DNA from: Schizochytrium sp. TIO01 | Taxonomy: Eukaryota; Sar; Bigyra; Thraustochytrida; Thraustochytriidae | Assembly: GCA_004764695.1 (NCBI GenBank) | Contig: SMSO01000037.1 | Span: 852,247-916,246, forward strand | Direction: 5' to 3' | DNA length: 64,000 bases | Shown: piece by piece, positions 1 through 11,200 of the stretch | How positions within the stretch are numbered: the stretch's first letter is position 1 | Layout of the letters: the number at the start of each line of letters is the position of its first letter | Notes under the pieces: generated by a model | The model's database searches: none | Seen by the model: only the letters and a program-made list of their open reading frames with translations | What the model was told of the DNA's origin: nothing | Made by a program: the position numbers and the translations under genes

Positions 1-498
1 CTTGAACTCAATTAAGAATTTTGTGGTACAACCTGGCTCTGCAAAAAGATCAAGAACCTCTTCAAGGAGTGGAATGTCCTCGCTCTCGCCAGGGTGATCT
101 TTGCCTTGGGGGAACCCCTCGGATGGCACCCGATGAACCTTTGGCAGATCTGCGTAGTCAAAGTCATGCACATGGCCATCTACGCCGCACATGCGCTGAA
201 GACTTCCGTCATGAAGGACGACTACTTTACGGTCTTTAGTGAGCCAGACATCAAACTCAAGAGAATCGAGCACCGCTGCTGCACGTTTAAAGGCCGGAAT
301 TGTATTTTCGGGTGCAGTTTCCCGCTCGCCTCGGTGTCCGCACGTCTTTCCAAAGGCAAATTGTCTTCGTTTGATATGTGGCAGGTCGGTCTGCTTCAGC
401 TCCTCAAGATGACTTCGATGTGCAATGCGTGCAGCGAGCAGACTGACGAGGTATAGACAAGCAAGTCCCCCCAAAACTGCGAGAACCTCAAACACCAT
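1..498 (-). CDS. Glycerophosphodiester phosphodiesterase (GDPD family), N-terminal part, truncated by window edge
   Basis: The minus strand reads open from an ATG at 498 to base 1 (166 codons, no stop), so the gene continues beyond the left edge. Residues 2-26 form a hydrophobic segment (signal anchor), as in membrane-bound GDPDs. The family core follows: GHRGE at 54-58 (catalytic His-Arg), PENT at 63-66, EFDVWLTKD at 81-89 (metal-binding Glu and Asp), VVLHD at 93-97 (second catalytic His), IPLLEEVLD at 142-150, and LIEFK at 162-166, matching the IE(L/I)K strand with a metal-ligand Glu. GDPDs hydrolyse glycerophosphodiesters to glycerol-3-phosphate and an alcohol; membrane-anchored animal types can also act on lysophospholipids. 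All catalytic residues expected in this half are present. Substrate cannot be told. The TIM-barrel second half lies outside the window. Confidence 0.9.
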   Translation of the reverse strand, partial: MVFEVLAVLGGLACLYLVSLLAARIAHRSHLEELKQTDLPHIKRRQFAFGKTCGHRGERETAPENTIPAFKRAAAVLDSLEFDVWLTKDRKVVVLHDGSLQRMCGVDGHVHDFDYADLPKVHRVPSEGFPQGKDHPGESEDIPLLEEVLDLFAEPGCTTKFLIEFK

Positions 499-2881
499 AT
501 TCACCGCAGGTGATGTTCGGCAAGGTGCGTCTGACTAATCGTATAGATATCGTCGGATGCCAGCACTGGCACGAGGTGGATCTCAGTTTTGGGTTAGGAT
601 CAAAGTTTGAGCTCAAAATAGTTGCGTCGTTGATCGTGGCCCAGGGAAGTATAAACCCCTATAGTTTTCAATAAGTAGGTCCTAACCCGTAGAAGGCTTA
701 CTCTGAGCACTTCCTAAGTGCGCTGAGTAGTTGACTCTCCAGGTTCGCAAGAATCCTGGAAACTCGTAAATGCACAACCTGCCTTCAGAGCGGCTAAAGA
801 GCAGTTTAAAACTGCAGGAGAGCTAGACTTATTTGCCCCCTTGGGTCCAGGTGTGATCAGAACTTTGTATTATGGCTCCAGAAATGATTGCATGCAAACC
901 TCCTGCACGAGTTCTTTCTCCCTGATTCGATTCTGCTTTTGCTTGTTCTTATTATTTTCAAGACACAAGAACTATGAGGACGTGGCTACCCTATTGTTTA
1001 CGCTATTCGGGCCTTTAGTAGCCCGAGAAAGTTTGCCTTTCGCTGTTATGTTATAAAATAGTACTGTGACACCAAAAACACTTTGAAAATAGAGAGAACT
1101 ACTAAGGTAGCTGCTAAATAGGCCTATGGCCTTTATTGCTGCTCCCTCGTTTCGTTCTCGTTTCCAATCTACGAAAGAAGTGATAAAGGAGCTCCAAGTT
1201 CTGGGGTCAAGAATTGCGAAGATGCGCAGCTGCTGCAAAGGTGCACACATAGACAGCATACTGAAGCGACTCTCCCTTTTGGCGCCACCCACAAAGCTAC
1301 TGGGGAGACCTTACGAAGGTGTGGGAGTTTCCTGATATAACGCACTGATGGGTGCCTTTTCTCAACGAGAGCACATCAACTACAGAAGCAAGATTCATTG
1401 TAAGTCTGAGAAGGGGTTCCTAGTGGGTTGGTTGGCAATGCGGTTGATAAGATGGAGGTATGCTTCTGAGAAAACAGCTCCTGTCATGGCACTTGGAATC
1501 AAGGGCAAGCATGCCAGCCAGCTCTAGCTTCTAAAATGTGGCCGAGGTCAGCTGGATTGTGACATAGTAGGAGCCTGTGATGGTTCAAGAGCCTGCCGTT
1601 GGGAAGCTAGATACCTGCTCTTTGCGAAGAATTCGTTGCTGCGAAGGATGTGCAGAATTGATATAGAGAATATGACAGGTACTTTTACGTTGAGAAATAA
1701 CTTTGGATTCAATAGAAGCCGCGTGACATAACGATTGGTTTATTGAACGATTGGCTGATAATTCTTTGTGCAGATCTCGATCTTCAGCAAAAATCAAAAT
1801 ACAGTAAAACTAGCAGGTGTGGCTTGCCAGACACAACAAATAACCGAGGTGTCCTGCTGCTCATCAAACTTCAAATTATATATTTATCAAATTTACACGG
1901 TATAATGACGATCGATCGACCAGCCGGTGCTAAAAATCGGTACAAAAACAAATCGTCGGACATTTAGAATAGGTGAGAAGGTACCAATTCCAACATAAGC
2001 ACGCATCTCAATTCTTATGAGATGCCTTCTCTAATCCAGCATTACCTTTTTAGACAACTGCTTCAAATTGCCATTTTCTTCATTCAAGCTTAGCGTATCT
2101 TCATCCCGAGCTGCCTTGAGAACCTGCACCTACTTTTTGCCAAACTCTCCTAAATATGTCAACCTTGGCCAGCGAGATCAACATGGGGCATCTCTCTTCC
2201 CCTCAGTTCTGCCCTACGAAGAGACCCTTATGAGTATGGCAAGCACACTGACGAAGCACTTATAGAGCCATTGATTTTCTAGTACCTAGAATCCGAACTG
2301 GAACTCAGGTTACGCTTGATGGTAATGGTTTTATTTTTTAGTTTTGCTTTGTTTAATTTATTTAAACAAAAATAAGGTACTCCTAATAATGTTTTTCAAT
2401 GATACTGAGCAATTATGGTCTTTCTACGTAGGTAATAGGTAGGTAAGGTACTACTTAGGATAGACAACAAATATATATTCAGTTTGCTTGCAACAAATCT
2501 CGAAGTCCGTGTCCCAGTTTCTACTCCGAGCGGCAAGAAGCTCAAGCAGTCAGGAGCACAGCTCAAATAATCTGTACGTGCGTTGTCTTCTGGTAGCCAG
2601 CAATCAATCAACACACTGCCCTTGTCGCGTGTCCCGACGTGGCGCTTGCGAGAGAGTGAAGAAGTGAGGCCGGTTTGGCTTTTGTTGATATCAATTTCGG
2701 TCAGGCAAACTCGGTTTCTGGGCGTGCTCGCGGAGACCAAAACCTCTTAAGCTCTACCAAGACTTGGCGAACTTGAGGAATCTTGGCGGTATTAAACCTG
2801 AGCTCTGGAAATCTCTCGAAGAGTATTACTCTTGAACAACTTTCTGCAAGAAGGTTTGAAGTACTTTCTATATAAATAAAG
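499..2881. other. Intergenic region between divergent GDPD and MORN genes
   Basis: This is 2.4 kb between two divergently transcribed genes, so both promoters should lie here. Short open frames occur on both strands but none shows a recognisable motif, a consistent splice pattern or a convincing start. The last 15 bases before the MORN gene contain TATATAAATAAAG, which resembles a TATA box but sits directly against the ATG. No tRNA, long repeat or transposon sequence was recognised. Confidence 0.5.
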
Positions 2882-3691
2882 ATGGGCCAAGAGCAATCAA
2901 GCACTCGCCGGCACCAGTATCCGTCAGGAAATGTGTATGAAGGCGGTTGGAAACGCAATAAGCGCAACGGAAAGGGTACCATGTGGTGGACCGATGGAAC
3001 AGAATACTCTGGAGATTGGGTGAACAACAAGCAGGAAGGCTATGGCACAATGAAGTTCAGGAATGGCAATGTCTACGAGGGCAACTTTTCTGACAACAAC
3101 TTTAGCGGCAACGGAACTCTCCGCACGAGCAACTCAGAAGTTATTTCCGGAAACTGGCATTTCCTAGGCCGCAATAACTCGAACTTGACTGGGCAACATA
3201 GCGTCATTGGCACATACCGCCTCAATGTTACTATCACAGATGTCTCCACGAACCAGACGCATGGATATAGCGGGGAGGCATCTGTACATTTGGATACAGG
3301 CCTTGTCGTGTTGCCCAATATGCCAAAGCCAGATATTGCACTTCTGCCGTACGCAGTAGCAGTCGCTGCTTATGAGGACGCAAGTCACCCCACTGCAACT
3401 GCCGAGCCATACTCGCAAGCTGATTCTTTCAACATGAATGCTCCGCAAGCTGCACCAGGCTACCCCACTGCTGCAGGCACTGGATATGCACAACCGCCGT
3501 CTTCCGGTCCGGGCAACGCTACCTTAGGTCAGCCTCTCCTTGCAGGTGAATCATATCAGGGAGCAGTCACAGCACCAGTTGCCGGATCGAACTCTGTTGC
3601 TTACGGTGTCAGTGAACCTGGCATGAACTTGAGCCGCCCAACGAACCAGCGAGGCAAGGTTGAGGTTTTCAATCCTCGCAATTATTTCTAA
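2882..3691 (+). CDS. MORN-repeat protein with disordered tail and possible N-myristoylation site
   Basis: This encodes 269 residues. Three MORN repeats, each 23 residues, run in tandem at about 19-41 (YEGGWKRNKRNGKGT), 42-64 (YSGDWVNNKQEGYGT) and 65-87 (YEGNFSDNNFSGNGT), with a weak fourth start at about 88 (ISGNW). MORN repeats bind phospholipids or act as scaffolds, often at the plasma membrane or flagellum. Gly2 in MGQEQSS fits an N-myristoylation signal, which would also favour membrane attachment (inference). Residues 100-145 are Ser/Thr/Asn-rich and may form beta structure. From about 165 the chain is rich in Ala, Pro, Gly, Tyr and Gln and is probably disordered. The ATG at 2882 is the first in frame and preserves the first repeat. 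The specific role is unknown; membership of the MORN family is secure. Confidence 0.85.
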   Translation: MGQEQSSTRRHQYPSGNVYEGGWKRNKRNGKGTMWWTDGTEYSGDWVNNKQEGYGTMKFRNGNVYEGNFSDNNFSGNGTLRTSNSEVISGNWHFLGRNNSNLTGQHSVIGTYRLNVTITDVSTNQTHGYSGEASVHLDTGLVVLPNMPKPDIALLPYAVAVAAYEDASHPTATAEPYSQADSFNMNAPQAAPGYPTAAGTGYAQPPSSGPGNATLGQPLLAGESYQGAVTAPVAGSNSVAYGVSEPGMNLSRPTNQRGKVEVFNPRNYF

Positions 3692-4679
3692 TACCCTGAT
3701 ATGCTTTTCTCTTTATTGCTTTGTTGCCTCAAGACCGTTTAATTTCCAACCCTACAAATAGATCTCTTATTTTAGTTTTTTTTTTTTTTTTAAGTTTTTT
3801 CAGAAAGGCTTTTTACACCCAGCCTTAGTTGTTACACTCTTCCGTCAAGTATCCCATTCTGATCTTTACAAATTAGATATATCAATCTCTTATCTCTAAT
3901 GCTGTTTACAATGGATGGTACTCAAGGGAATGATGTAAAATTCGAGAAAAGTTCTGCGATGTACTTTGATCCAATAATCTACTCGATCCCATATATTTAT
4001 GTTCAAATGAATTCCGTTGATGATGGGGAGACTAAAAGCTTAATTTGGTTGTTTTAAACCCCAACTCTTCCACACAAACGTTTTCTATATATGTATTTCC
4101 ACTCACATTGATTTTGTCTTATGAGACATTCTTTTCAAACAACAATTTTACAGTTGCTCTTGTTTGTTGAAGTGTGCGAACAAGTTCATTTCATACCCCG
4201 AGTCAGCCGTCCATCAATGAAAGGGTCATTTTAAAACAGCAATCATGAGCCCTAAACCAATTGCGCGATTTTCTGATAAAAGGTGAAACAAAGCGATAGG
4301 AAGTGCCAACTCTCACTGTGGTCATAAAATAATATCATCTGTCATTCGCAAAGAAAGATATCCTGTAATCCGTTCGGACAATTAGCCCAAATCATCTGGT
4401 CATTTCAATGATTTCATTTGAATGTACACCATCGAACCACCTCCTGTATAACTTGCATACATTAGTAGTGCCGACAATAGACTCAGCTTCTCTCGCAGTT
4501 GCCTTAAGTCAAATTTTGCAAGTAGACACCTATTAAAAAGCTGACAAGAGTCTCTAAACTATGATTACTGATAGCGTTGTAAAAAGAAAATAGAAGTTAA
4601 AATATAAGATTTAAAAATTAAAGATTAAAGATTAGCATCGAGTAGCTGTGGCAAGCAAACCTGGTTCGTTCTCAAGACC
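3692..4679. other. Intergenic region between MORN and NPRL3 genes
   Basis: This AT-rich stretch of about 1 kb lies between two genes on the same strand. It holds a T-tract at about 3776-3792 shortly after the MORN stop, plausibly part of the 3' UTR or polyadenylation region. No coding segment, RNA gene or repeat was recognised. Confidence 0.5.
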
Positions 4680-7493
4680 ATGCTTGGCATTGCTCTCGTG
4701 GTGGAGGACGTGACGAAGGGCCAAAAGGTTGCCTTCAGGTACCCTGGCCCTCGCCGCGTAGACCCATCAAGTCTTAGCCGGCCCGACGGCTCCCGACGGA
4801 GGTCCTCCGGGCACCAAAATCTCAATCCTGGCGATGCAGGCCAAGGCAAACCGCGGCGCAATTCGGTCTCCTCGTGGACAAGAGCGTCCAAAAACGATGG
4901 CACAGGACCACGTGGGCGGAAGGTTGGCCACGGAGGCGTTTATGCTCTTGACCGTGAGGCCGAGCATGACCTTCTTGCTTCGAACCGTCGCGATTCCAAG
5001 CGCAAGTCCACCGTCAGCAAGGATTTCTGGCGCCTGGAAACAGAGCTCTTCGCAAAACTGCTACGACCAACCCAAGCACAATGCGGCCGTATGCTTGAGC
5101 TTGTGATTGATAACCTTCGATTCCTCAGTTTCCCTGTGCAAGTGGACCGTCACCCGCACGCGGAGGCATCAAACAGAAACACCTCAAATTTGGATTCACA
5201 AGGCCCTGGGATTTCAGGAGGCAGCGGCGGTATTGATTCTGATGGAGCTGGCAAAGATTCATCTTCAGCAGCGGATGATGCTCATGAAGTGGCAATGTTC
5301 TCTCTCATATTTGTGCTTGACGCCGAGTCTGAAAAGATCTTGGAGCAATCTAGGTTCAAGCTTGCAGTGAAACCCGGCGCCAGAACCTATGGAGTTACCT
5401 ACCCAGGAAGCGCACAGTCTGTGGACATGTATCGGCGCGCGGCAATCAAGGTTGCACATGCAATGTTGTACGAGGAGCAACAGTGCAATTATATTAGTAC
5501 ACAGGTGCGGAAGATGATAAAAGCAGGAACTTTAAGTGTCAAAGATACAATTGATGAGATGCATGGTAATGCACTTGGGCTTGATGGCATGTCGGATGGA
5601 GACTCATCTGTGAACATACACAATGAAGTTCTTCGCTCACAAGGACTTACAGATATCAGCGAGGCCTCGTCGCAGCCCCATACCGCGTCACAGGGCGGTA
5701 GGTCCAACACAGAACATGTAAAAATGCGTCGCCGCAACCAGCACGATGTTCTACATCGACTCATACAAGCTGCGCTGGCACAGAGTCGTCTAGCACAGGA
5801 GCTGCGACAAATTTATGAAGGACTTTCTGAACATGGTATGGTCCATCTCACAATGAATGGGAAAGTAAATCTCACTCTCACATTGCAGCATCCTTTTCTT
5901 CATCCAGCTCAGGCCTTGCGTCCTTACCAAGCTGTACTCTTGCGGATTGACCAAGAAACAGAGGCCACGTCCCTGCTTAACGTTGATGCATCTGCACACA
6001 TCCAGCGCATCTGGAGGTACGCCCGTCGCCATGGCCCGCTTAAATCATTTGAGGAGATGGCACTCGACCTTGGTATCCCAATTGAGGAGATTTTCCGTGT
6101 TGCAGGTCACTTAGTGTATTGGCGCAGAGCGCGCGTTGTACACTCCGTGAATTTACGAAATGTTTACCGCGTAGCTCCTGGTGTAGACTTGGATCCATCG
6201 TCATCAATTCACTATGAATTCCAACGTCGCTTTGGCAATCCTGTTGTGATCCCAAAAAGTACATCTCGCCTTGTCGAGCATTCCTCGGAATCTGCATATG
6301 ATGAAATTGATGAAGTTGGCGAAAATGCAAAGGAGGTTCCCTTGGTCGTTTCACTAGCGCGTGTGCTTTCTTGCTTTTCTGGAACTCGAGAGAACAGCAA
6401 TGAGCCAGCACAAGTGAGTGATATTCAACGAAGTATTCTATCAAGCTTGGGTATTAGTCAAGAGTTATTTTTAGAGATGCTTGTTTGGCTGATGGAGCGG
6501 GGTCTCATTGCGGAGCTGCACCAATACCATTATTTCATTGCTCCTGCCCGTGGTGACTCAGGTGGCCCCAAAAAGGTCCGAGCAGGAGATACTCAGTCCA
6601 AGTTGGGCTCAACTCCAGCAGACATGGCTGCGGCAGCAGCACATGCTGCAGACCAAGCTGACTTCGCTGAGGCCGAGGCAGCGAAGACTCTTGCTTCTCA
6701 AACTACACAGTCTACACAAAGTCTGCAGAATATCCACGCTGAAGAAACAGTCTCTGCAATGTTGCTTCAGAATAAAACCGCTCAGTTGTGTATCGCCAAA
6801 AACTCAAATATTAGCCCATCCAGCCACACCAGCCCTGTACAACAAGTTCAATTTTTGCCGCACGTACCTCGTACATCTGCAATTACCTCTGCGGTGGACA
6901 ACCAGCTTCATTTTTCACAACAGCAACAACCTCAGCACACTGCCCACAGCGATACCCTACCAAATTCAGGAGCCCAATCACACACTCAAAGGCATGTAAC
7001 GTCTGATCCATCTTTGCGTAGCGATGTTCAAGGTGGCGCACCAAGTACTGAAACAGTATTACATGCGCCGACTCCAGAGAACCCAGATATTGATGTTGAA
7101 AGTCCTGCAGATGGCTTGAGCGCAGGCCGCGTCCTTCGGGAGACAGGCTATAGCCCAGCACTCCAACAACGAATCAATGAAGATGTTCAGGTGCTCGAAA
7201 CGAAGGATCTTAATTTGCAAAGTGAAACCTTGCATACTCAACATCTAGATGAGCAACAGAATCGCCGAGCTCAACACCGAGACATCTTGTTGCGAAATGA
7301 AGCTCTCTTTCTTGATGCTGTTGCAAGCGATACCGAGACATATCGCATTTTCCGCCGACTTGCGCCGTATTTACATGGTCGCCATCATTCTCGTGAAATT
7401 GTATGGCGGGAATGTATCACCTTTGAACAGCTCGAGGCAGTGCTATTGCAGTACAACGAATTTGTCGCTTCTTTCTGGGCACCATCACCTTGA
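4680..7493 (+). CDS. NPRL3: NPRL3-like GATOR1 complex subunit (nitrogen permease regulator 3)
   Basis: This encodes 937 residues. NPRL3 is a subunit of GATOR1 (with NPRL2 and DEPDC5), the GTPase-activating complex for Rag GTPases that shuts off TORC1 at the lysosome or vacuole when amino acids are low. Family marks are in order. The N-terminal strand (LGIALVVEDVTKGQKVAFRYPGP) matches the longin-like start with its FRYP motif. FAKLLRPTQAQCGRMLELVI (about 121-140) and the following NLRFLSFPV match the conserved ILRP...LELTIDNVRFVGHP segment. MFSLIFVLDA fits the longin core, ALRPYQAVLLRID the central motif, and LHGRHHSREIVWRECI near the C-terminus the HH..EI.WRE winged-helix ending. It is longer than human NPRL3 (569 aa) because of a Ser/Gly-rich insertion at about 165-195 and a Gln/Ser/Ala-rich linker at about 640-850. 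It converges with UBR4 downstream. Confidence 0.9.
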   Translation: MLGIALVVEDVTKGQKVAFRYPGPRRVDPSSLSRPDGSRRRSSGHQNLNPGDAGQGKPRRNSVSSWTRASKNDGTGPRGRKVGHGGVYALDREAEHDLLASNRRDSKRKSTVSKDFWRLETELFAKLLRPTQAQCGRMLELVIDNLRFLSFPVQVDRHPHAEASNRNTSNLDSQGPGISGGSGGIDSDGAGKDSSSAADDAHEVAMFSLIFVLDAESEKILEQSRFKLAVKPGARTYGVTYPGSAQSVDMYRRAAIKVAHAMLYEEQQCNYISTQVRKMIKAGTLSVKDTIDEMHGNALGLDGMSDGDSSVNIHNEVLRSQGLTDISEASSQPHTASQGGRSNTEHVKMRRRNQHDVLHRLIQAALAQSRLAQELRQIYEGLSEHGMVHLTMNGKVNLTLTLQHPFLHPAQALRPYQAVLLRIDQETEATSLLNVDASAHIQRIWRYARRHGPLKSFEEMALDLGIPIEEIFRVAGHLVYWRRARVVHSVNLRNVYRVAPGVDLDPSSSIHYEFQRRFGNPVVIPKSTSRLVEHSSESAYDEIDEVGENAKEVPLVVSLARVLSCFSGTRENSNEPAQVSDIQRSILSSLGISQELFLEMLVWLMERGLIAELHQYHYFIAPARGDSGGPKKVRAGDTQSKLGSTPADMAAAAAHAADQADFAEAEAAKTLASQTTQSTQSLQNIHAEETVSAMLLQNKTAQLCIAKNSNISPSSHTSPVQQVQFLPHVPRTSAITSAVDNQLHFSQQQQPQHTAHSDTLPNSGAQSHTQRHVTSDPSLRSDVQGGAPSTETVLHAPTPENPDIDVESPADGLSAGRVLRETGYSPALQQRINEDVQVLETKDLNLQSETLHTQHLDEQQNRRAQHRDILLRNEALFLDAVASDTETYRIFRRLAPYLHGRHHSREIVWRECITFEQLEAVLLQYNEFVASFWAPSP

Positions 7494-8281
7494 TTTTATT
7501 AGTTCTATATATACATTTCTCCTTTTTTTTTCGTCTTACTTCATCTCCTTCATTCATTTTTTTTTTTTTAATTACCTTGTAGTTCATGTTCGATTAGATA
7601 AACTTCACTTGCTCAGTTTGTTGAGAAGAAAACTCAGGGAAAATGGGAGACACCGACAATTGGATCAGCTTTCTACTTATATAGCATCTTTACTATTCAA
7701 ATTCTGCCTTGTACGCAAGCCTCTCTAATTTCTGCACTCGAGATTGTATACTGCATTTCTATTGAGTTCCCACAGAAGATTTATTAGAACCCAGAACTAA
7801 ACCTCCAATGAGAACTTGCAAAATCTTGTTTAAGAAGATCATTTATCAGCACAGTGATAATAATAAAAGGGTTATTATTTTCAAATTTAGTTCAGTTTTT
7901 AAAACTAATAGAGAAAAATGGTTGTTGTTATGGTTGTCGTTATTGTTCTTGTAAATACACAAAACACAGCGACAGATGAAGAAATAGATCTTGCAAGTAT
8001 ACATTCTGATGATAGGCACGGGCGAGGGAAATGCCAAAATGATGATAACATTGAGCCTTGGTTGCATATCATGCCACCATGGACAGATATTAATCATTGA
8101 TAGTTTGACGAAACCCTCCTCTTCAAAAGATTGATGTACCGTTTGCTGGACTACGCAATTTTCAGCTGTCCTTAACTTTTTTTCTTTTTCTTTTTGCTTT
8201 CATTTGTTTGCTTTAATTCTTCTTGTTTTATCTTTAAAGACTGAGGCTAACAATGTTGCTGAGCGCTTCAACTTCTTTTCT
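7494..8281. other. Convergent 3' intergenic region (NPRL3 / UBR4)
   Basis: This region of 0.8 kb lies between two facing 3' ends. It is AT-rich with T-tracts at about 7524-7532 and 7558-7569, consistent with 3' UTRs and poly(A) sites of both genes. Small open frames here have low complexity (for example a Val-rich one at 7918) and are not supported as genes. Confidence 0.55.
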
Positions 8282-11200
8282 TTATGAGGATGCCGGTGCG
8301 GAAGTAGGGTTGGCCTCTACTTGCGTGCTATCTTCGCCCATGCTAGTTGCCTGAGTAGAATTACGATTCAATAATTCAGGCTGTACGGGATGATGGAACA
8401 CCTGGGAATTCCACATTACCACTGCAGAATCAGAAAATCCACCAGCACGAAGAATCTCCTCCTCAGATTTAGCAGAAAGTAAATTTTGCTCAAAAAGATT
8501 GCAGATGTCTGAAACAACTTGGATAGCACCATGCTCATCCTGCAAGATGGTTTCAACTAGGCCATTAGGGCCCTTGCCGCGAAGCTGTCGAAGCTGGTCA
8601 ACCACAATCAAAATGCGTAAAGCTGGCATGGTTGCGTCGCGTACACTAGTCTCGCTACCTTGACCAAGGCTGAACGCAGAGGACAAACTGCTGCGGCGTT
8701 GATTGCTTATCACACCTGATCCAGCTGCCAAATGACCTTGGGCAACATCTTTGCCATATGTTGCCACACTCTGCAAGAATGCAAGTCGAGACGTTTGCCA
8801 TTGTTCATCCTCCATTAAAAAGAGTGAGACTACAGTATTGAAGCAAAAGTCTGGCAGAAGAGTTTTGGACTCACTCATGTCCTGCGGCGAGCTGGCCGCA
8901 GGAACAGATCCAGTTACACCGCTGGATCCACTATATTCCACATGCATTTCTTGTTGCTCGTCGGATACTTTCCCAACGTCTGCTGTCTTTCCTGACTTCA
9001 CTACTTGGCTACTAGCTTCGAGGAAGTAACAAGCACAGAACTCGTTAAGAGTGTCTTCGAGCGAGGTTCGTTGCTTACTTGACCCTGTTGCTAGAAGATG
9101 GGCTGCCATTGAAACTAATGGCACAAGAAGCTTGAAGTTGCTGTCATGACCTCCGCCATTCGTGTCCATGCTGAGAGACTCGTCCCAGCAGAGGCGCAAT
9201 AACAGCGACCGAATATCAAGCAAGACAATACTTAGAGCGCAAGGGCAATTCGAAGATGTCAGGGACGGGATGATCCGGCGCTGCAGCTTTTCAAAATACT
9301 GCTCTACTAGAGAGTTGTACCGTTCTGTAGAAATAGTTGCCGGGCCTCGCAAAGGAATAAGCCCATTTGTTTTTACATTGGTATTCCGCAATTCTGCGCC
9401 CTCCCATTCAGAGCGTTTGGCCTTGTCATGGGACAAGTCTACGCGGACCGCCTCGGAATGGCACGAGAAGTGTACAGCATTGAATGAAGTAACTGAGCTA
9501 GTGCCAATCACGCGTCGCCTACTTGAGCTTCCCAATGATGGAGAAACCAGATTGCCCTTGGAGCGCGTCACAGATACATCAGATAACGAGTCCTCGGCGT
9601 TTGAAGAGTCGGCAAGCTTAAACTGCAAAATAGAGAAAACACCGGGAAGATGTTCTTGTATCTTTGCCATGTCCAAGGTCGACAAAGCGTCAGGTTGTTT
9701 CGACAATGACATGAGATACTCCTTTATACCCACAATTCCAGAAGCATTTCCGTCCACATTGACGTAATTAATGTTCGAATCTACATCAGTTGCTTTACTG
9801 AAAATGTAGATACCCATGGCTTCTGAAGGGCGGTTAGTGTACCCTTCTTTACAAATAACACAAGGATGCTCTTCGTTAACGAGCTCTTCCATTTCTTTCA
9901 TCCAATCAGGCATTGAATTAGTTTTAGACTTCTTGGGCTTCTTGGGCTTCTTGGACTTCTTCTCCTTTTTCTTTTTCTTCTTTTCTGGCTCCACAGTACC
10001 TTCTGCAGAGTTCGAAGAGCCAGCTCCAACATCTTCGTCTGGGTTTTGCTGAGAATTGGCTCTGGAACCATAGGCGTCCGACGGAGCTCTAGCTCCAGTA
10101 GTTACACCTTCAACCTCTCCAGAACCGTCACCATCTGAATCCACACCATCACGTTTTCGTTTACGGGAGGTCTCAGGCTCGGCAGTTGACAAGCTGGATA
10201 CTGCACCCCGAAGCATCTGTTGCATCATCAACTTGCGTTTTGCTGATGCGCGAGTAAGTTTTGCCTTGCGCCGCTCGTCACGCAGCCCAGCCAAAAACTC
10301 CTGCTGAGCGGTGTTATCCGTACTTGCAGCATTCATAAAAGCGTCGGCGTACTCTCCAATGAAGGGAACTTCCTTTGCGGGGATTGTTTCCATCTCAAAT
10401 GCAAGTTCAAGGAGACCTTGCTGACGGACTAACTGTTGGGTAGGCTCATGCGATAGCGCAAGTCCTGTCAAGAGACGGAGCGCAAGCAATACAGAGGGTG
10501 TACTAGCAAGCTTTACATATGCATCACGCATTGATTTCTTCTTCCTCTTCTTTTCTTTGCCTGAAGAGGAGGAAGATGCATTGCCTCCCTCGGACACTTG
10601 CGACCAAATCTTAACAACATGATTTACAAGGGATGGGGTAAACCCAGTCTCTAGTGCCATGTCACGTAGTAAGGTTGCGTTTTTGTCCTTACCCATAGCC
10701 ATGACAGACCAGTAAACTGTTTTAAGATCGTCCTGCATCGAAACAGCTTCGTCCAGAGATTTGTCTACGCGTTCAAGGTCTACCATGCGCTGGAAGCGAT
10801 CGACAAGGATTTGCATTTCCTCGCGGCGACCAAAGGTCAAGAAAGGCAGGAGACGACAAAGAGCTCTTCGGTTTCGAATTGTTGTTTGTCGACTTGGGTC
10901 ATCAAGATGTTCAAGCGAGACTAACAATTGGCTACGTCCAAATCCAACGGTATCTTCTTCGCTGCCGGGGACAGGGCTTGATGTTGAGGATGATGCAGGC
11001 ACGCCCATACCTAGCGAACCAGCATCTGTAGAACTTTGCTTATCATCAATTCGTTCAACAACAAGACGCTCGAGAATGACAACAACCTGTTCGGCCAGGT
11101 CGCCAGCACTTGGTTCTTGAAACGAAGCTCGTAGAACACCGAGAAGAATACGAATACCACGAAAACTAGGTGACGCCAGCAGAGCGCGATTAGTTGAGCA

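Noticed and set aside
21-456. Plus-strand frames of 72 and 120 codons at the left end
   Set aside because: Both are shadows of the minus-strand GDPD gene.
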